From Asticcacaulis sp. AND118 (GTDB lineage Bacteria; Pseudomonadota; Alphaproteobacteria; Caulobacterales; Caulobacteraceae), in assembly GCF_020535245.1 (NCBI RefSeq), contig NZ_CP084910.1:1464501-1528500 (forward strand): DNA of 64,000 bases, written 5' to 3'. Positions 9,619-18,705 of the stretch are shown here, piece after piece (the first letter of the stretch is position 1; each line of letters starts with the position of its first letter). The position numbers and the translations under genes are program-made. The notes under the pieces are model-generated. The model was given only the letters and a program-made list of their open reading frames with translations, had not been told where the DNA came from and did no database searches.

Positions 9619-11400
9619 ATGCATAGTTACCGTACCCACACCTGCGGCGCGCTGCGCGCCTCCGACGCCGGCGCCGACGTGCGCGTGTCGGGCTGGATTC
9701 ACCGCAAGCGCGACCACGGCGGCCTTTTGTTCATCGACCTGCGCGACCATTACGGCCTGACCCAACTGGTGTTCAATCCGGACAGCCCCGGTTTCGCCAA
9801 GGTCGAGCGTCTGCGCGCCGAAAGCGTCATCCGCGTCGACGGCAAGGTCGTGGCCCGCGACGAAGCCACCGTCAACGCCAACCTGCCGACCGGTGAGGTC
9901 GAGGTCGTGGTGTCGGACGTCGAGGTGCTGTCGGAAGCCGCCGAACTGCCGCTGCCGGTGTTCGGCGAGCCGGAATATCCCGAAGAGATCCGCCTGAAGA
10001 ACCGGTTCCTCGACCTGCGCCGCGAAACCCTGCACAAGAACATCGTGCTGCGTTCGCGCGTCATCCAGTCGATCCGCAACCGCATGGTCGAACAGGGCTT
10101 CCTGGAGTATCAGACCCCGATCCTGACCGCCTCGTCGCCGGAAGGCGCGCGCGACTTCCTCGTGCCGTCGCGTCTGCACGCGGGCAAGTTCTACGCGCTC
10201 CCGCAAGCGCCGCAGCAGTTCAAGCAATTGCTGATGGTGTCGGGCTTCGACCGTTACTTCCAGATCGCGCCGTGCTTCCGTGACGAAGACCTGCGCGCCG
10301 ATCGCAGCCTGGAATTCTATCAGCTCGATATCGAGATGAGCTTTGTGACGCAGGAAGACGTCTTCGCGGCCATCGAGCCGGTGATGCACGGCCTGTTCAC
10401 CGAGTTCGGCGAAGGCAAGCGCGTTTCCAGCTATCCGTTCCAGCGCATCCCCTACAAGGAATCGATCGCCAAGTACGGTTCGGACAAGCCCGACCTGCGC
10501 AACCCGATCGAGATGCAGGACGTGTCCGAGCATTTCCGCGGCGGCGGCTTCGGCCTGTTTGCGCGCATCCTCGAAAACAGCGCCAATGCCGTGTGGGCCG
10601 TTCCGGCGAAAACCGGTGGTTCCCGCGCTTTCTGCGACCGCATGAATTCGTGGGCGCAGGGCGAGGGCCAGCCGGGCCTCGGCTACATCTTCTGGTCCGA
10701 CGATCAGGGCGCGTGGGGCGGCCCCATCGCCAAGAATCTCGGAAACGAGGCCACCACGGCGCTGATGACGGCTCTGGGTCTGGGTCAGGGCGACGCGGCC
10801 TTCTTTGTGGCCGGCGACCCCAAGGTCTTCTACAAGTTTGCCGGTCTGGCGCGCACCAAGGTCGGCACCGATCTGAAGCTGGTGGACGAGGATCAGTTCC
10901 GCTTCTGCTGGATCGTCGACTTCCCGATGTTCGAGTACAATGAGGACGAGAAGAAGGTCGATTTCTCGCACAACCCGTTCTCTATGCCGCAGGGCGAGAT
11001 GGAAGCGCTCCAGACCAAGGACCCGCTCGATATCCTGGCCTATCAGTACGACATCGTCTGCAACGGCTATGAGCTGTGCTCCGGCGCGATCCGGAACCAC
11101 AAGCAGGAGATCATGCTCAAGGCCTTCGAGATCGCGGGCTACGGCGCCGATGTGGTCGAAAGCCAGTTCGGCGGGATGCTCAACGCCTTCAAATACGGCG
11201 CGCCGCCGCACGGCGGTCTGGCCCCCGGCATCGACCGCATCGTGATGCTGCTGGCCGGTCAGACGGCGATCCGCGAAGTCATCGCCTTCCCGCTGAACCA
11301 GCAGGGTCAGGACGTAATGATGAGCGCGCCGTCGGACGTGACGGAGAAGCAGTTGAAGGAACTGCATATCCGGACGCAACTGCCGATCAAGGTGAGCTAA
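9619..11400 (+). CDS. aspS: Aspartyl-tRNA synthetase
   Basis: Class IIb synthetase charging tRNA-Asp, and perhaps tRNA-Asn if the non-discriminating type. It has 593 residues, the family's normal length. An N-terminal OB-fold anticodon-binding domain covers about 1-110 ([21 protein letters not shown]). Class II motif 2 is [12 protein letters not shown]-like ([21 protein letters not shown]). The bacterial GAD insertion lies at about 290-410, and motif 3 is [17 protein letters not shown] at 9619 ([12 protein letters not shown]) is preferred over an in-frame TTG at 9595 because bacterial AspRS starts at this point. Monocistronic, ending at the terminator 11453-11484. Confidence 0.97.
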   Translation: MHSYRTHTCGALRASDAGADVRVSGWIHRKRDHGGLLFIDLRDHYGLTQLVFNPDSPGFAKVERLRAESVIRVDGKVVARDEATVNANLPTGEVEVVVSDVEVLSEAAELPLPVFGEPEYPEEIRLKNRFLDLRRETLHKNIVLRSRVIQSIRNRMVEQGFLEYQTPILTASSPEGARDFLVPSRLHAGKFYALPQAPQQFKQLLMVSGFDRYFQIAPCFRDEDLRADRSLEFYQLDIEMSFVTQEDVFAAIEPVMHGLFTEFGEGKRVSSYPFQRIPYKESIAKYGSDKPDLRNPIEMQDVSEHFRGGGFGLFARILENSANAVWAVPAKTGGSRAFCDRMNSWAQGEGQPGLGYIFWSDDQGAWGGPIAKNLGNEATTALMTALGLGQGDAAFFVAGDPKVFYKFAGLARTKVGTDLKLVDEDQFRFCWIVDFPMFEYNEDEKKVDFSHNPFSMPQGEMEALQTKDPLDILAYQYDIVCNGYELCSGAIRNHKQEIMLKAFEIAGYGADVVESQFGGMLNAFKYGAPPHGGLAPGIDRIVMLLAGQTAIREVIAFPLNQQGQDVMMSAPSDVTEKQLKELHIRTQLPIKVS

Positions 11401-11407
11401 AACGAAT

Positions 11408-11525
11408 GGGGTGTGGGGCCTGCGGCCCCGCAAGCCTTTTTACTTTCAACAGAAAAGCCTGCCGGATTTTCCGTCAGGCTTTTCTTTTGAATATAGAAGA
11501 CGTGGGGTCACGGACCCCACACCCC
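11408..11525. repeat. Inverted pair of family D repeats around a terminator, copy 1
   Basis: Left arm ggggtgtggggcctgcggcc (from 11408) and right arm gtggggtcacggaccccaca (from 11502) are imperfect inverse copies. The aspS terminator lies between them. The same arrangement, with the same sequence ggcctgcggcccc, recurs at 41887-41994 between the AsmA-like gene and tyrS. Confidence 0.75.
11453..11484. terminator. Intrinsic terminator downstream of aspS
   Basis: Stem aaaagcctg / caggctttt with loop ccggattttccgt, followed by cttttg on the plus strand. The A-run on the other side makes it usable for the convergent pentapeptide gene too. Confidence 0.85.
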
Positions 11526-11533
11526 ATAACTTG

Positions 11534-12019
11534 TCAGCACACCGGGACGCGGATGCCGCGCGGCGGGACGGTCGTCTTGTCGCCGCAGGCCTGATCCATC
11601 ATGCTTTGCGTAATGCCGCGCGCCGAGCCCATTTCCGCGCCCGAAAAATTGACGCCGTGCAGGGTCGCACCGGCGAAGTTCGCGCCTTCGAGATACGCGC
11701 CGACAAAGGTCGCATTGGTCAGGTTGGCGCGCGAGAAGTTGGCATTGCCGAACAAAGAGCCGAAACCGTTCAGGTCGCGCAGGTCGCCGCCGGCAAAGCT
11801 GGTGCGGTTGAACACGCCGGTCGACAGGTCGGCCTGACGCAGGCGCGCCCCGGCAAAGTTCTTGCCGGTCAGGGTCTTGCCGGAGAAGTCGGCCTGAAAC
11901 AGGTTGCAGCCGGGGCAGGACGCGCCCGAACCCGCGCGGTCGATCTGAACGGGATTCTGCGCCGAAGCGGGAAGGGCGAACAGCGAAAGCGCGGCCACAG
12001 CCAGAGCGATGCGTTTCAT
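11534..12019 (-). CDS. Secreted pentapeptide-repeat protein
   Basis: 161 residues. A signal peptide (MKRIALAVAALSLFALPASAQ, residues 1-21) is followed by two cysteines (SCPGCNLFQ) and a run of about twelve five-residue repeats of the A(D/N)Lxx / A(N/R)FxG type (FSGKTL, FAGARL, RQADLS, FAGGDL, SRANLT, YLEGANF, FSGAEM). Such repeats fold as a right-handed beta-helix; the molecular role is unknown. A C-terminal CGDKTTVPPRGIRVPVC adds two cysteines that may pair with others in the periplasm. The ATG at 12019 has a good ribosome site (gaggtg). The frame is open to 12223 but the longer version reads through repeat sequence. It is convergent with aspS and divergent from asd. Confidence 0.85.
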   Translation of the reverse strand: MKRIALAVAALSLFALPASAQNPVQIDRAGSGASCPGCNLFQADFSGKTLTGKNFAGARLRQADLSTGVFNRTSFAGGDLRDLNGFGSLFGNANFSRANLTNATFVGAYLEGANFAGATLHGVNFSGAEMGSARGITQSMMDQACGDKTTVPPRGIRVPVC

Positions 12020-12091
12020 GATGGGACACCTCTGTTGGTTTGGCCTTCTCAAAGCAAGATCGGGGCCTGTGGCGCGTTGCGACAATTTCTC

Positions 12092-12267
12092 ATACCTCCC
12101 CAACTTGTTGGGGAGGGGGACCGCACGAGCCAGCCGATAGGCTGGGGAGATGTGGTGGTGGGGTATCTTCGGATATCTCCACCTGCAAAGTCTGCTGAAA
12201 TTCACTAAGGCCCCCACCACCACGCCCTTCGGGCGCGGTCCCCCTCCCCAGTGAACCGGGGAGGTAT
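12092..12267. repeat. Palindromic element family B, copy 1 (upstream of asd)
   Basis: 176 bases bounded by the inverted ends atacctcccc / ggggaggtat. Inside are aggggGaccgc(acgag) and its inverse gcggtccccct. The core ggggtatcttcggatatctcc...gcaaagtctg...attca matches copy 2 at 13560-13744 closely. There is no coding capacity for a transposase. The right end runs straight into a TATAAT (12265-12270). Confidence 0.85.
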
Positions 12268-12270
12268 AAT
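12265..12270 (+). promoter_or_regulatory. Possible -10 box for the asd leader
   Basis: An exact TATAAT hexamer 43 bases before the leader-peptide ATG. No TTGACA-like -35 is seen 17 bases upstream, where the sequence is the C-rich end of the repeat. So the promoter call is tentative and partly formed by repeat DNA. Confidence 0.35.
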
Positions 12271-12312
12271 AAGCGGTTTACAAATCCCCTCTTTGCCGCT
12301 AAAGGCGGTTTC

Positions 12313-12393
12313 ATGTCCATGATGACCGCCATTAAAGCCACTACCAAGCCGACCCGCTGCCGCGGGGCCGGTCTGGTTGTGCTGACGGTTTGA
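12313..12393 (+). CDS. Putative leader peptide of asd (26 residues)
   Basis: ATG at 12313 with aaaggcgg about 6 bases upstream opens a 26-codon frame ending in TGA at 12391-12393. The peptide MSMMTAIKATTKPTRCRGAG plus LVVLTV contains 5 Thr, 3 Met, 2 Lys and 1 Ile: eleven of 26 residues belong to the aspartate family made downstream of Asd. The densest regulatory codons (ACT ACC AAG CCG ACC, 12340-12354) sit in the 5' arm of a predicted hairpin. No function other than translation-controlled attenuation is proposed. Shorter starts at 12319 or 12322 are possible. Confidence 0.7.
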   Translation: MSMMTAIKATTKPTRCRGAGLVVLTV

Positions 12394-12442
12394 CGCCTTA
12401 AGCCACTGGACGAAGCCCCGCGGATGCGCGGGGCACGGTTTT
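12343..12442 (+). promoter_or_regulatory. Predicted transcription attenuator upstream of asd
   Basis: Four RNA segments are visible. Segment 1 (12343-12357, accaagccgacccgc) pairs imperfectly with segment 2 (12362-12377), starting with a perfect GCGGG/CCCGC stem. Part of segment 2, ccgcggggc (12360-12368), is perfectly complementary over 9 bases to segment 3, gccccgcgg (12415-12423). Segment 3 also pairs with segment 4, cgcggggc (12427-12434), forming an 8-bp GC hairpin with a four-base loop followed by acggtttt. The 1:2/3:4 versus 2:3 choice is the classic attenuation layout. Stalling at Thr codons in segment 1 would free segment 2 and prevent the terminator. Confidence 0.7.
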
Positions 12443-12495
12443 ACAGAAAACCCGACACCTCGCGCCTCCTCGCTCAAAACCGGAGACGTGACCCT

Positions 12496-13551
12496 ATGAA
12501 CGACCAATCCCATTATACGCAGTTTCCCAATGTGGGGATAGTTGGCGCCACCGGCCTTGTCGGCGGCATGATGCTGTCCATCCTGGCCGAACGCGCCTTT
12601 CCGCTGAACAAGTTGCGCCTGTTCGCCTCCAGCCGTTCGGCGGGCAACCGCGTGACCTTTGGCGACCGTGAGATCGTGGTGGAGGACGCTTCCGCCGCCG
12701 ACTATAGCGGGCTCGACATCGTCTTCTTCTCGGCGGGCGGCTCGACCTCGAAGGCGCTGGCGGAAAAGGTCGCGCAGGCCGGGGCCGTCGTCATCGATAA
12801 CTCGTCGGCCTGGCGCAGCGACCCCGACGTGCCGCTGGTCGTGGCCGAGGTCAATCCGCACGCCCTGAAGCATACGCCCAGGGGCATCGTCGCCAACCCC
12901 AACTGCACCACCATGGCCGCCATGCCGGTCCTCAAGCCGCTGCACGAGGCGGCAGGCCTGAAGCGCCTGATCGCCAGCACCTATCAGGCGGTGTCGGGCG
13001 GCGGCATCGAAGGCGTCGAAATCCTGCGCGATCAGATCGTCGCGGGTGCGGACGGTTGCGCGGCTCTGGCGCAGAACGGCGATAGCGTGGACCTCGGCGC
13101 CGTGCGCAAGTGGACCGTGCCGATCGCCTATAATGTCGTGCCGCTCAACTACGTGCGGGGTGAAGACGGCTATACCGAGGAAGAACTGAAACTGCGCGAC
13201 GAGAGCCGCAAGATCCTTGAAATCCCTGAACTGGCCGTGTCGGCGACCTGCGTGCGCGTGCCCGTGTTTACGGGGCACTCGCTGTCGATGAATGTCGAGT
13301 TCGAGCGTCCGCTTTCGGTCGAGACGGCGCTGGAACTGCTGGGCAATGCGCCGGGCGTCGAGATCAGCGAAGTGCCCAATCCGCTGACGGCGGCGGGCAA
13401 GGATCAGGTCTTCGTCGGCCGCGTCCGCCGCGACCCGACCGTGGCGCACGGCCTGACCCTGTTCGTGAGCGGCGACAACCTGCGCAAGGGCGCGGCGCTC
13501 AATGCCGTGCAGATCGCCGAAGAATGGCTGAAGCAGAAGGCGTGGGCGTAA
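12496..13551 (+). CDS. asd: Aspartate-semialdehyde dehydrogenase
   Basis: NADPH-dependent reduction of aspartyl phosphate to aspartate semialdehyde, the branch point to Lys/diaminopimelate, Thr, Met and Ile. 351 residues, near the family norm. Rossmann start NVGIVGATGLVGGMML; catalytic Cys137 in IVANPNCTTMAAMP; substrate-binding YQAVSGGGIEGVE; catalytic His in VPVFTGHSLSMNVEF. ATG at 12496 (MNDQSHYTQFPN). An upstream in-frame ATG at 12424 lies inside the attenuator hairpin and is rejected. The gene is preceded by a leader peptide and terminator-like hairpin rich in Thr/Met/Lys/Ile codons, which suggests feedback by end-product charging. It is flanked by two copies of repeat family B. Confidence 0.97.
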   Translation: MNDQSHYTQFPNVGIVGATGLVGGMMLSILAERAFPLNKLRLFASSRSAGNRVTFGDREIVVEDASAADYSGLDIVFFSAGGSTSKALAEKVAQAGAVVIDNSSAWRSDPDVPLVVAEVNPHALKHTPRGIVANPNCTTMAAMPVLKPLHEAAGLKRLIASTYQAVSGGGIEGVEILRDQIVAGADGCAALAQNGDSVDLGAVRKWTVPIAYNVVPLNYVRGEDGYTEEELKLRDESRKILEIPELAVSATCVRVPVFTGHSLSMNVEFERPLSVETALELLGNAPGVEISEVPNPLTAAGKDQVFVGRVRRDPTVAHGLTLFVSGDNLRKGAALNAVQIAEEWLKQKAWA

Positions 13552-13559
13552 ATCCTATC

Positions 13560-13744
13560 ATACCTCCCCGCCTTTGGCGGGGAGGGGGACCGCACGAGCC
13601 GAAGGCGAGGTGCGGGGGTGGGGTATCTTGCGAAATTTCCACCGGCAAAGTGTGTTGGCATTCAGTAAGAACCCCCACCCCCACATCTTACTTGCCTTTG
13701 GCAAGCTCGTGCGGTCCCCCTCCCCATCGGAGATGGGGAGGTAT
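13560..13744. repeat. Palindromic element family B, copy 2 (downstream of asd)
   Basis: 185 bases with the same inverted ends (atacctcccc / ggggaggtat) as copy 1 at 12092-12267, and the same core ggggtatcttgcgaaatttcc...gcaaagtgtg...attca. It starts 8 bases after the asd stop and ends 7 bases before the stop of the convergent NrdJ-like gene, so it fills the whole spacer and may act as its terminator. Confidence 0.85.
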
Positions 13745-13750
13745 GATTTG

Positions 13751-16519
13751 TTACTCCCCCTGCGCTTCGGGCGGGAAGTCCTTTTCGTCGCTTCTGGGCG
13801 TCTTGCGCGCGAAGGGCACGACGACCAGATTGTCCGGCTGACCGCGCATGAAGCCCTTGGAGATAAGCTGCGAGGCGGCGATGCCTTCGTTTTCGCCGTC
13901 GGCCAGTTTGGAGAGCCCATGCCCCTGACCCAGACCGTCGGCGTTCAGTTCGTCCGGGTCGGCGTTCGACAGGTCGTCGCGGTTGAGGTACGAGATCGCC
14001 AGCTCACGGAAGATATAGTCGAGGATCGAGGTCGCCGAGCGGATCGAATCGTTGCCGGCGACCGGGCCGGCGGGTTCGAAGCGCGTGAAGACGAAGGCGT
14101 CGACAAATTCATCCAGCGGTACGCCGTATTGCAGCCCGATCGACACGGCGATGGCGAAATTGTTCATCAGCGAGCGGAAGGCCGCGCCTTCCTTGTGCAT
14201 GTCGATGAAGATTTCACCCACCGAGCCGTCGTCATATTCGCCGGTGTGCAGATAGACCTTATGGCCGCCGACGCTGGCCTTCTGGATATAGCCCTTGCGG
14301 CGGTCGGGCAGCTTTTGGCGCTCGCGGTCGCGTTCGACGATCTTCTCAATCACAGTCTGCGCCGGGGTTTCGCGAACCGGCTCCGGAGCGGGGCGGCGGG
14401 CCTCATCGAACTCCGGAATCTCCAGCGTCAGGGACGGCGGAGCGGGCTGGCGCTTGAGACCAAGGACGCGCAGACCGCTTTCCGCCGCCTGAGCCATTAG
14501 TTTCAGCGCGTCGGGCACGCCCTGATCCCAGTCGAGCACGATCGGCGCGGCGGCGGGGGCCGAGGCGAAGCTTTCCAGCTTCTGCCGCAGCGCCAGGCGC
14601 GCCTTTAGCCCCGGCGCGGCAAGGCGTTGACGCAAGGCGTCGGGCAGGCCCGTCGTGTCGTCGCGGCCGAAAACAAAGGCGTCGGCCTCGCTGATTTCGG
14701 CGGTCGTGAAGCCCATCAGGCTCAACAGGCTGAAGCCCGGCGCGTGCAGGTCTTCGTCGCTGACGCCCCAGATATCCTTGATGAAATCGGCATCGAGAAC
14801 CGCAGGCGACACCACGGCTTCGAGGCCGGAGGCAGTGATCAGCGCGGCCTCGATGGCGGCGATTTCGAAATCGCTCAGGCCCCTGGCTTTCAGCGTCTGG
14901 GCATGGATATGCGGCGCGCCGTCCAGCGTGCGATGCCCCAGCAGGTGCGTGCGCACGGCGTCGCGGTCTTCGCCGCTCAGGCCTTGCCACACGGCGGGGT
15001 GCAGGCCGCGCACGAAGACGCCGTCGGCGCCTTCCATGGCTACGGTCAGGGCGGTCAGCGGCGCGTCGCCCAGCGTTACGCCCAGTCGCAGCGACAGGTC
15101 CGGATCGCTGAACAGGGTGGTCGTCTGCACGTGGCGCAGGCCGGTGGCCTTGGCCAGTTTCAGCGCTGCCTGCAACCGCGTCAGGGCCTGCGCCTTCAGG
15201 CCGGCGCTCTTGAGGCCCGACAGGCGGTAGAGCTTCTGGCTGAGGGCCGAGATGCGCGCGTCGCGCTCGGCTTTGAAACCGGCATAGGGCGTCAGGTGAC
15301 GCGACAGGACGGCGGAGGCGTGGACGCTTTCGGCGTCGAGCACGGCCATCACGGCGGCGGCGAAGTCCAGCCCGTTTTCCGCCTGTGCGCTCAGGCCCAA
15401 GGCCAGAAGAGTCTCGCTCAAACCGGCGACGTTCAGGCCCAGCGGACGGTGGTGGGCGATACGTCGGGCGGCTTCGGGCGTGGCGGCGAAGGCGAGGTGG
15501 CTTTCGATGTCCAGCGCCACTGTCCACAGGGCGGCGCAGGCGGCAAAGCTGTCGATGTCGAAACCGGTGTCGCCGACAAAACCATAGACGTTCAGCGCGG
15601 CGCGCGGCGCGATCAGGGCGTCGTCCAGCGCCTCGGCGGCGTCCGGATCGAAGGCCAGCCACAGGCGGCCGCTTTCCAACGCCGTCTGCGCCGCCAGCCG
15701 ACCGGAAGGATCGCCGGCGGCTATAAGGTCGCGGCGCGCGGTCACGACAACCGGCGTGGCCGGGTGCTCTGGTTCGACGGTCTGCAGCGACCAGTCGGGC
15801 AGGGCGCTGTCGCCGGTCAGGCCGTCGGCGGACTGGATCACCGACTGGATCAGGGCGTCGGAGGCCCCCAGACGGCGGGCCTTCAGCGCGGCGCGGGCCA
15901 GGGCCGGATTGTGTTGCAGGCTGGCGCGCTGTTCGCCCTCGGCACGTGCGATGGCGGCGGCGATACCGGACAGGGCGGCGTGCAACTGATCGCGGGTGGC
16001 GCGGGCGACGGCTTCGGAGCGCGCCCCGACCAGCAGGTCGCGCAATTCGCGCACGCAGGCGTGGTCTTCGATATCGGCGTAGCGGGCTTCGGCCGGGGCG
16101 GCCTTGGGCGCGTCCAGCAGCGGCAGGCGATGCCCGGTCTTCAGCGTCGTCGCGGGCGCGGCCAGGCCCAGCCGCAGGGTGGCGGCCAGTTCGGCGGCAA
16201 AGGCCTGTGCTTCGGATTCCGCCAGTATGCCCAGCACGCGGCCCCACGCGGCGAGGCGATGGGCGTAGAGGTCGAAGGCGCCGTCGAGTCCTTCGGCGAC
16301 CGGCGGAAACGCCCCTTCGGGCAGGTCGCGCGGCAGGGCCTCGACCCAGTCGTACCAGGCTTCGGTCTGAGCCGTCGTCCAGTCGCGAGGGCACAGGACG
16401 GAGAAGGTTTCCGGGCCGCGCTCGATCTCGCGCCATTCATGCAGGGTGTTGGCGATTTCCGCGCGCGCGGCGAAGGACAGGTCGGGCAGGACAGAATCGC
16501 CAGTCATTATCTTTCCCAT
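13751..16519 (-). CDS. NrdJ-like (class II ribonucleotide reductase family) protein, apparently non-catalytic
   Basis: 922 residues. The C-terminal part is plainly NrdJ-like: [40 protein letters not shown], then [20 protein letters not shown] and [20 protein letters not shown]. The rest follows the NrdJ order but is diverged: [20 protein letters not shown] (NrdJ-type LARA...IQRVIQ), then [10 protein letters not shown] where active enzymes have ACNLASLNLL, then [38 protein letters not shown] and [20 protein letters not shown]. Only three cysteines occur in the whole protein, none in the active-site contexts (CGE, ACN), and the C-terminal CxxC tail is absent. I therefore infer a pseudoenzyme or regulator. 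Start is ATG at 16519 or 16507 ([10 protein letters not shown]), both with purine-rich ribosome sites. Confidence 0.75.
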   Translation of the reverse strand: MGKIMTGDSVLPDLSFAARAEIANTLHEWREIERGPETFSVLCPRDWTTAQTEAWYDWVEALPRDLPEGAFPPVAEGLDGAFDLYAHRLAAWGRVLGILAESEAQAFAAELAATLRLGLAAPATTLKTGHRLPLLDAPKAAPAEARYADIEDHACVRELRDLLVGARSEAVARATRDQLHAALSGIAAAIARAEGEQRASLQHNPALARAALKARRLGASDALIQSVIQSADGLTGDSALPDWSLQTVEPEHPATPVVVTARRDLIAAGDPSGRLAAQTALESGRLWLAFDPDAAEALDDALIAPRAALNVYGFVGDTGFDIDSFAACAALWTVALDIESHLAFAATPEAARRIAHHRPLGLNVAGLSETLLALGLSAQAENGLDFAAAVMAVLDAESVHASAVLSRHLTPYAGFKAERDARISALSQKLYRLSGLKSAGLKAQALTRLQAALKLAKATGLRHVQTTTLFSDPDLSLRLGVTLGDAPLTALTVAMEGADGVFVRGLHPAVWQGLSGEDRDAVRTHLLGHRTLDGAPHIHAQTLKARGLSDFEIAAIEAALITASGLEAVVSPAVLDADFIKDIWGVSDEDLHAPGFSLLSLMGFTTAEISEADAFVFGRDDTTGLPDALRQRLAAPGLKARLALRQKLESFASAPAAAPIVLDWDQGVPDALKLMAQAAESGLRVLGLKRQPAPPSLTLEIPEFDEARRPAPEPVRETPAQTVIEKIVERDRERQKLPDRRKGYIQKASVGGHKVYLHTGEYDDGSVGEIFIDMHKEGAAFRSLMNNFAIAVSIGLQYGVPLDEFVDAFVFTRFEPAGPVAGNDSIRSATSILDYIFRELAISYLNRDDLSNADPDELNADGLGQGHGLSKLADGENEGIAASQLISKGFMRGQPDNLVVVPFARKTPRSDEKDFPPEAQGE

Positions 16520-16604
16520 TCGCTTCCCCCGGCTTCGGATGTCGCGACGCGTTCGCCTGTCAGACGACTGCCTCAGCGATCTGGGGATAAAGCCTAGCCT
16601 GATT

Positions 16605-16612
16605 TTAACCAT
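16605..16612 (+). promoter_or_regulatory. Possible CtrA half-site
   Basis: The octamer ttaaccat, the half-site recognised by the cell-cycle regulator CtrA in Caulobacter, lies in the spacer between the divergent NrdJ-like and NDUFA12 genes. A single octamer is weak evidence. Confidence 0.25.
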
Positions 16613-16799
16613 TCATCAATAAATGTGGGGCTGGATGCATGATCCATCCACAATATGTTGCGGTAGGTCGGATTGGGGGATAATTCGCCGATCGCGATGT
16701 TCGAAGCGCTTTACGCAGGTGCGGCGGGGCTTTATAAGTCAGGCATTGCTTATTATCGGGCGGAATCGAATTCCGTCATCTTGTGGATTGGGTAAGACC

Positions 16800-17195
16800 T
16801 TGCTGGACAAAGCCTTCTTGTGGTGGAGCGGTGCGACGCTCGGTACGCTGTTCACCATCGGCCGCACATCGAAGCACGTCGGAACCGACGAATTCGGCAA
16901 CAAGTACTATCAGGCCCGTAACACCAAGGAAAGCTACGGCGACAAGCCGCGCCGCTACGTGATCTATAACGGTTACGCCGACGCCTCGAAAATCCCGCCC
17001 GACTGGCACGGCTGGATGCACTACATGTACGACGAGACGCCGACGGATGCGCCCCTGCCGCGCAAGGCGTGGGAAAAACCGCACCTTCCGAACCTGTCGG
17101 GCACGCCCTTCGCGCAATTCCCCAAGGGGTCGCTGAGCGCCGAAGGCGAGCGTCAGGCGTCCAAGTCGGGCGATTACGAGGCGTGGAAACCCTGA
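16800..17195 (+). CDS. NADH:ubiquinone oxidoreductase accessory subunit, NDUFA12 family
   Basis: A small peripheral subunit of respiratory complex I on the cytoplasmic side of the inner membrane, shared by mitochondria and alphaproteobacteria. The core motif is visible: FLWWSGATLGTLFTIGRTSK, VGTDEFGNKYYQ, RRYVIYNGYADASKIPPDWH, GWMHYMYDETP. I place the start at TTG 16800 (M-LDKAFLWW), since homologs begin M-L-x-K just before the FLWW segment. This gives 131 residues. The frame is open upstream to 16623 but that part does not look conserved. The stop overlaps the next start (TGATG), implying coupling to the DUF2155 gene. Confidence 0.8.
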   Translation: MLDKAFLWWSGATLGTLFTIGRTSKHVGTDEFGNKYYQARNTKESYGDKPRRYVIYNGYADASKIPPDWHGWMHYMYDETPTDAPLPRKAWEKPHLPNLSGTPFAQFPKGSLSAEGERQASKSGDYEAWKP

Positions 17196-18004
17196 TGAGA
17201 AAGACCGGCGTGATGGTGCGGGCGCTATTGCTGATGGCCGGCGTGGCAGCCATCGCCTTGCCGCTGTATGCCCAGAACATCCCGCCGGACGAAGAAGCGC
17301 CCCGTAGAGGTGATCGCCGCGACGCGCGCGACAATGCCGACTATGATCCGGAACCCTATTACATCGACGGCGTCGAGTATAAGCCCTACGATCCGACCGG
17401 GGGTAAACGCACTCAGCCGCAGCGCGCCACCAATACCCAGCCGGTAAATCGCCCGGCCGCCCCGGCGGCTTCCCAGCCGCAGGGCGTAGGCGCCGGTACG
17501 CCGACCGCTTCGGCCCCTGCGGCGGCCACAGGGCAATCCGCTTCTGGGACGCCCTATGTCGATTCCACCGGTCAGGTGGTCGGCAATGCGCCTGTCGCCA
17601 GCAGCGCCGCCGAATCTTCCGAAGCCCCCATTGTCGTGCCGCCGGAAAAGCGCGTGCGCTATGGCGCGGCCATCCTGACCGTGCTGGACAAGGTGACCGG
17701 CGACACCATCCGCTTCGAAGCTCCGGTGGGCAAGCCGAAGCGCCATCGCGGCATGGTCTATACGGTGAAGGCCTGCGAAACCTCGGCTGAGGACGAGGCG
17801 ATGAGCGACACCATGACCTATCTGGAGGTCCGCACCTCGCCGCAGCCGGCGGCCAACGGCACGGTGCCCAAGCCCAAGGACGTGTTCAAGGGCTGGACCT
17901 ACGCCTCGACGCCGGGCCTGAACGCCATGGAACACCCCATCTACGATGTCTGGGTGGTGAGCTGCAGGACGCCGCTGCCGGTGACGGCGGTCGCCAGCCG
18001 GTAG
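17195..18004 (+). CDS. DUF2155-domain secreted protein
   Basis: 269 residues. A signal peptide ([26 protein letters not shown], about 1-26) leads into an acidic then Pro/Ala-rich linker (about 30-150). A conserved C-terminal domain follows (about 155-265): [70 protein letters not shown]. This domain is found in alphaproteobacteria next to the complex I accessory gene and aat; its biochemical role is unknown to me. Two cysteines (KACET, SCRTP) could form a periplasmic disulfide. Its last 64 bases overlap the 3' end of the convergent aat gene. Confidence 0.8.
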   Translation: MRKTGVMVRALLLMAGVAAIALPLYAQNIPPDEEAPRRGDRRDARDNADYDPEPYYIDGVEYKPYDPTGGKRTQPQRATNTQPVNRPAAPAASQPQGVGAGTPTASAPAAATGQSASGTPYVDSTGQVVGNAPVASSAAESSEAPIVVPPEKRVRYGAAILTVLDKVTGDTIRFEAPVGKPKRHRGMVYTVKACETSAEDEAMSDTMTYLEVRTSPQPAANGTVPKPKDVFKGWTYASTPGLNAMEHPIYDVWVVSCRTPLPVTAVASR

Positions 18005-18591
18005 AAATCGCCCTCGACCGAGAGCGCATCTTTCAGCCTGTCCTTATAGTCTTCGCGCGGAATTTCCACGACGCCGAACTGCCGCAGGTGGTCGGTGAGG
18101 AACTGACAGTCGAGCAGGCGATAACCGCCGGCGCGCAGCCGCGCCACCAGATGCACCAGCGCGATCTTTGACGCATCCGTGGCGCGCGACACCATGCTCT
18201 CGCCGAAAAAAGCCCCGTTGATGGCCACGCCATAGAGGCCGCCGATCAGCCGCGCCCCGTCCCAGACCTCGACGCTGTGGGCCAGACCGCGCGCGAAGAG
18301 GGCCTCGTAAAGCTCTTGAATCGAATGGGAAATCCACGTGCTCTCGCGGTCGCGCGCGCTTTCGGCGCACAGTTCGATCACCTGCCGGAAGGCGGTGTCG
18401 ATCTTCACCGTGAAGGGGGTATTGCGCACCGTACGCGCCAGCCGCGACGGCACATGGACGCCGTCCAGCGGCAATATGCCCCGCAGCGGCGGATCGACCA
18501 GAAACAGGGTCTCATCGTCGCGCGCATCCGACATCGGGAAGATGCCGGTGCGGTAGCACTGAACCAGATCGTCGAGGGTGAATTCCTGCAC
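17941..18591 (-). CDS. aat: Leucyl/phenylalanyl-tRNA--protein transferase
   Basis: Adds Leu or Phe from charged tRNA to proteins with N-terminal Arg or Lys, creating N-degrons for ClpAP. 216 residues, slightly short but within the family. Motifs: [11 protein letters not shown](P)-less variant followed by [80 protein letters not shown]. It overlaps the DUF2155 gene tail to tail by 64 bases. Upstream on the same strand, after a family A repeat, lie accC-accB-aroQ. Confidence 0.95.
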   Translation of the reverse strand: MQEFTLDDLVQCYRTGIFPMSDARDDETLFLVDPPLRGILPLDGVHVPSRLARTVRNTPFTVKIDTAFRQVIELCAESARDRESTWISHSIQELYEALFARGLAHSVEVWDGARLIGGLYGVAINGAFFGESMVSRATDASKIALVHLVARLRAGGYRLLDCQFLTDHLRQFGVVEIPREDYKDRLKDALSVEGDFYRLATAVTGSGVLQLTTQTS

Positions 18592-18605
18592 AACTTTACC
18601 CTTAG

Positions 18606-18705
18606 TCCCCTCTCCCCAATGGGGAGAGGGTTAGGGTGAGGGGGCTTCCCCCTCATCCGGTCTTCGTTTCACTCAGACCACCTTCTCCCCGCAGGGCGAA
18701 GGGAA
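18606..18705. repeat. Dispersed palindrome, family A, copy 2
   Basis: Left hairpin cccctctccccaatggggag followed by agggttagggtgaggggg; the right side is ccccctcatccgg...accttctccccgcagggcgaa. Same layout as 1781-1884. It occupies the whole spacer between aat and accC and abuts the accC stop codon. Confidence 0.8.

Noticed and set aside
12424-12495. Upstream in-frame ATG for asd
   Set aside because: It lies within the terminator-like hairpin; the family start is MNDQSHYTQF at 12496, after a purine-rich site (ggagacgtg).
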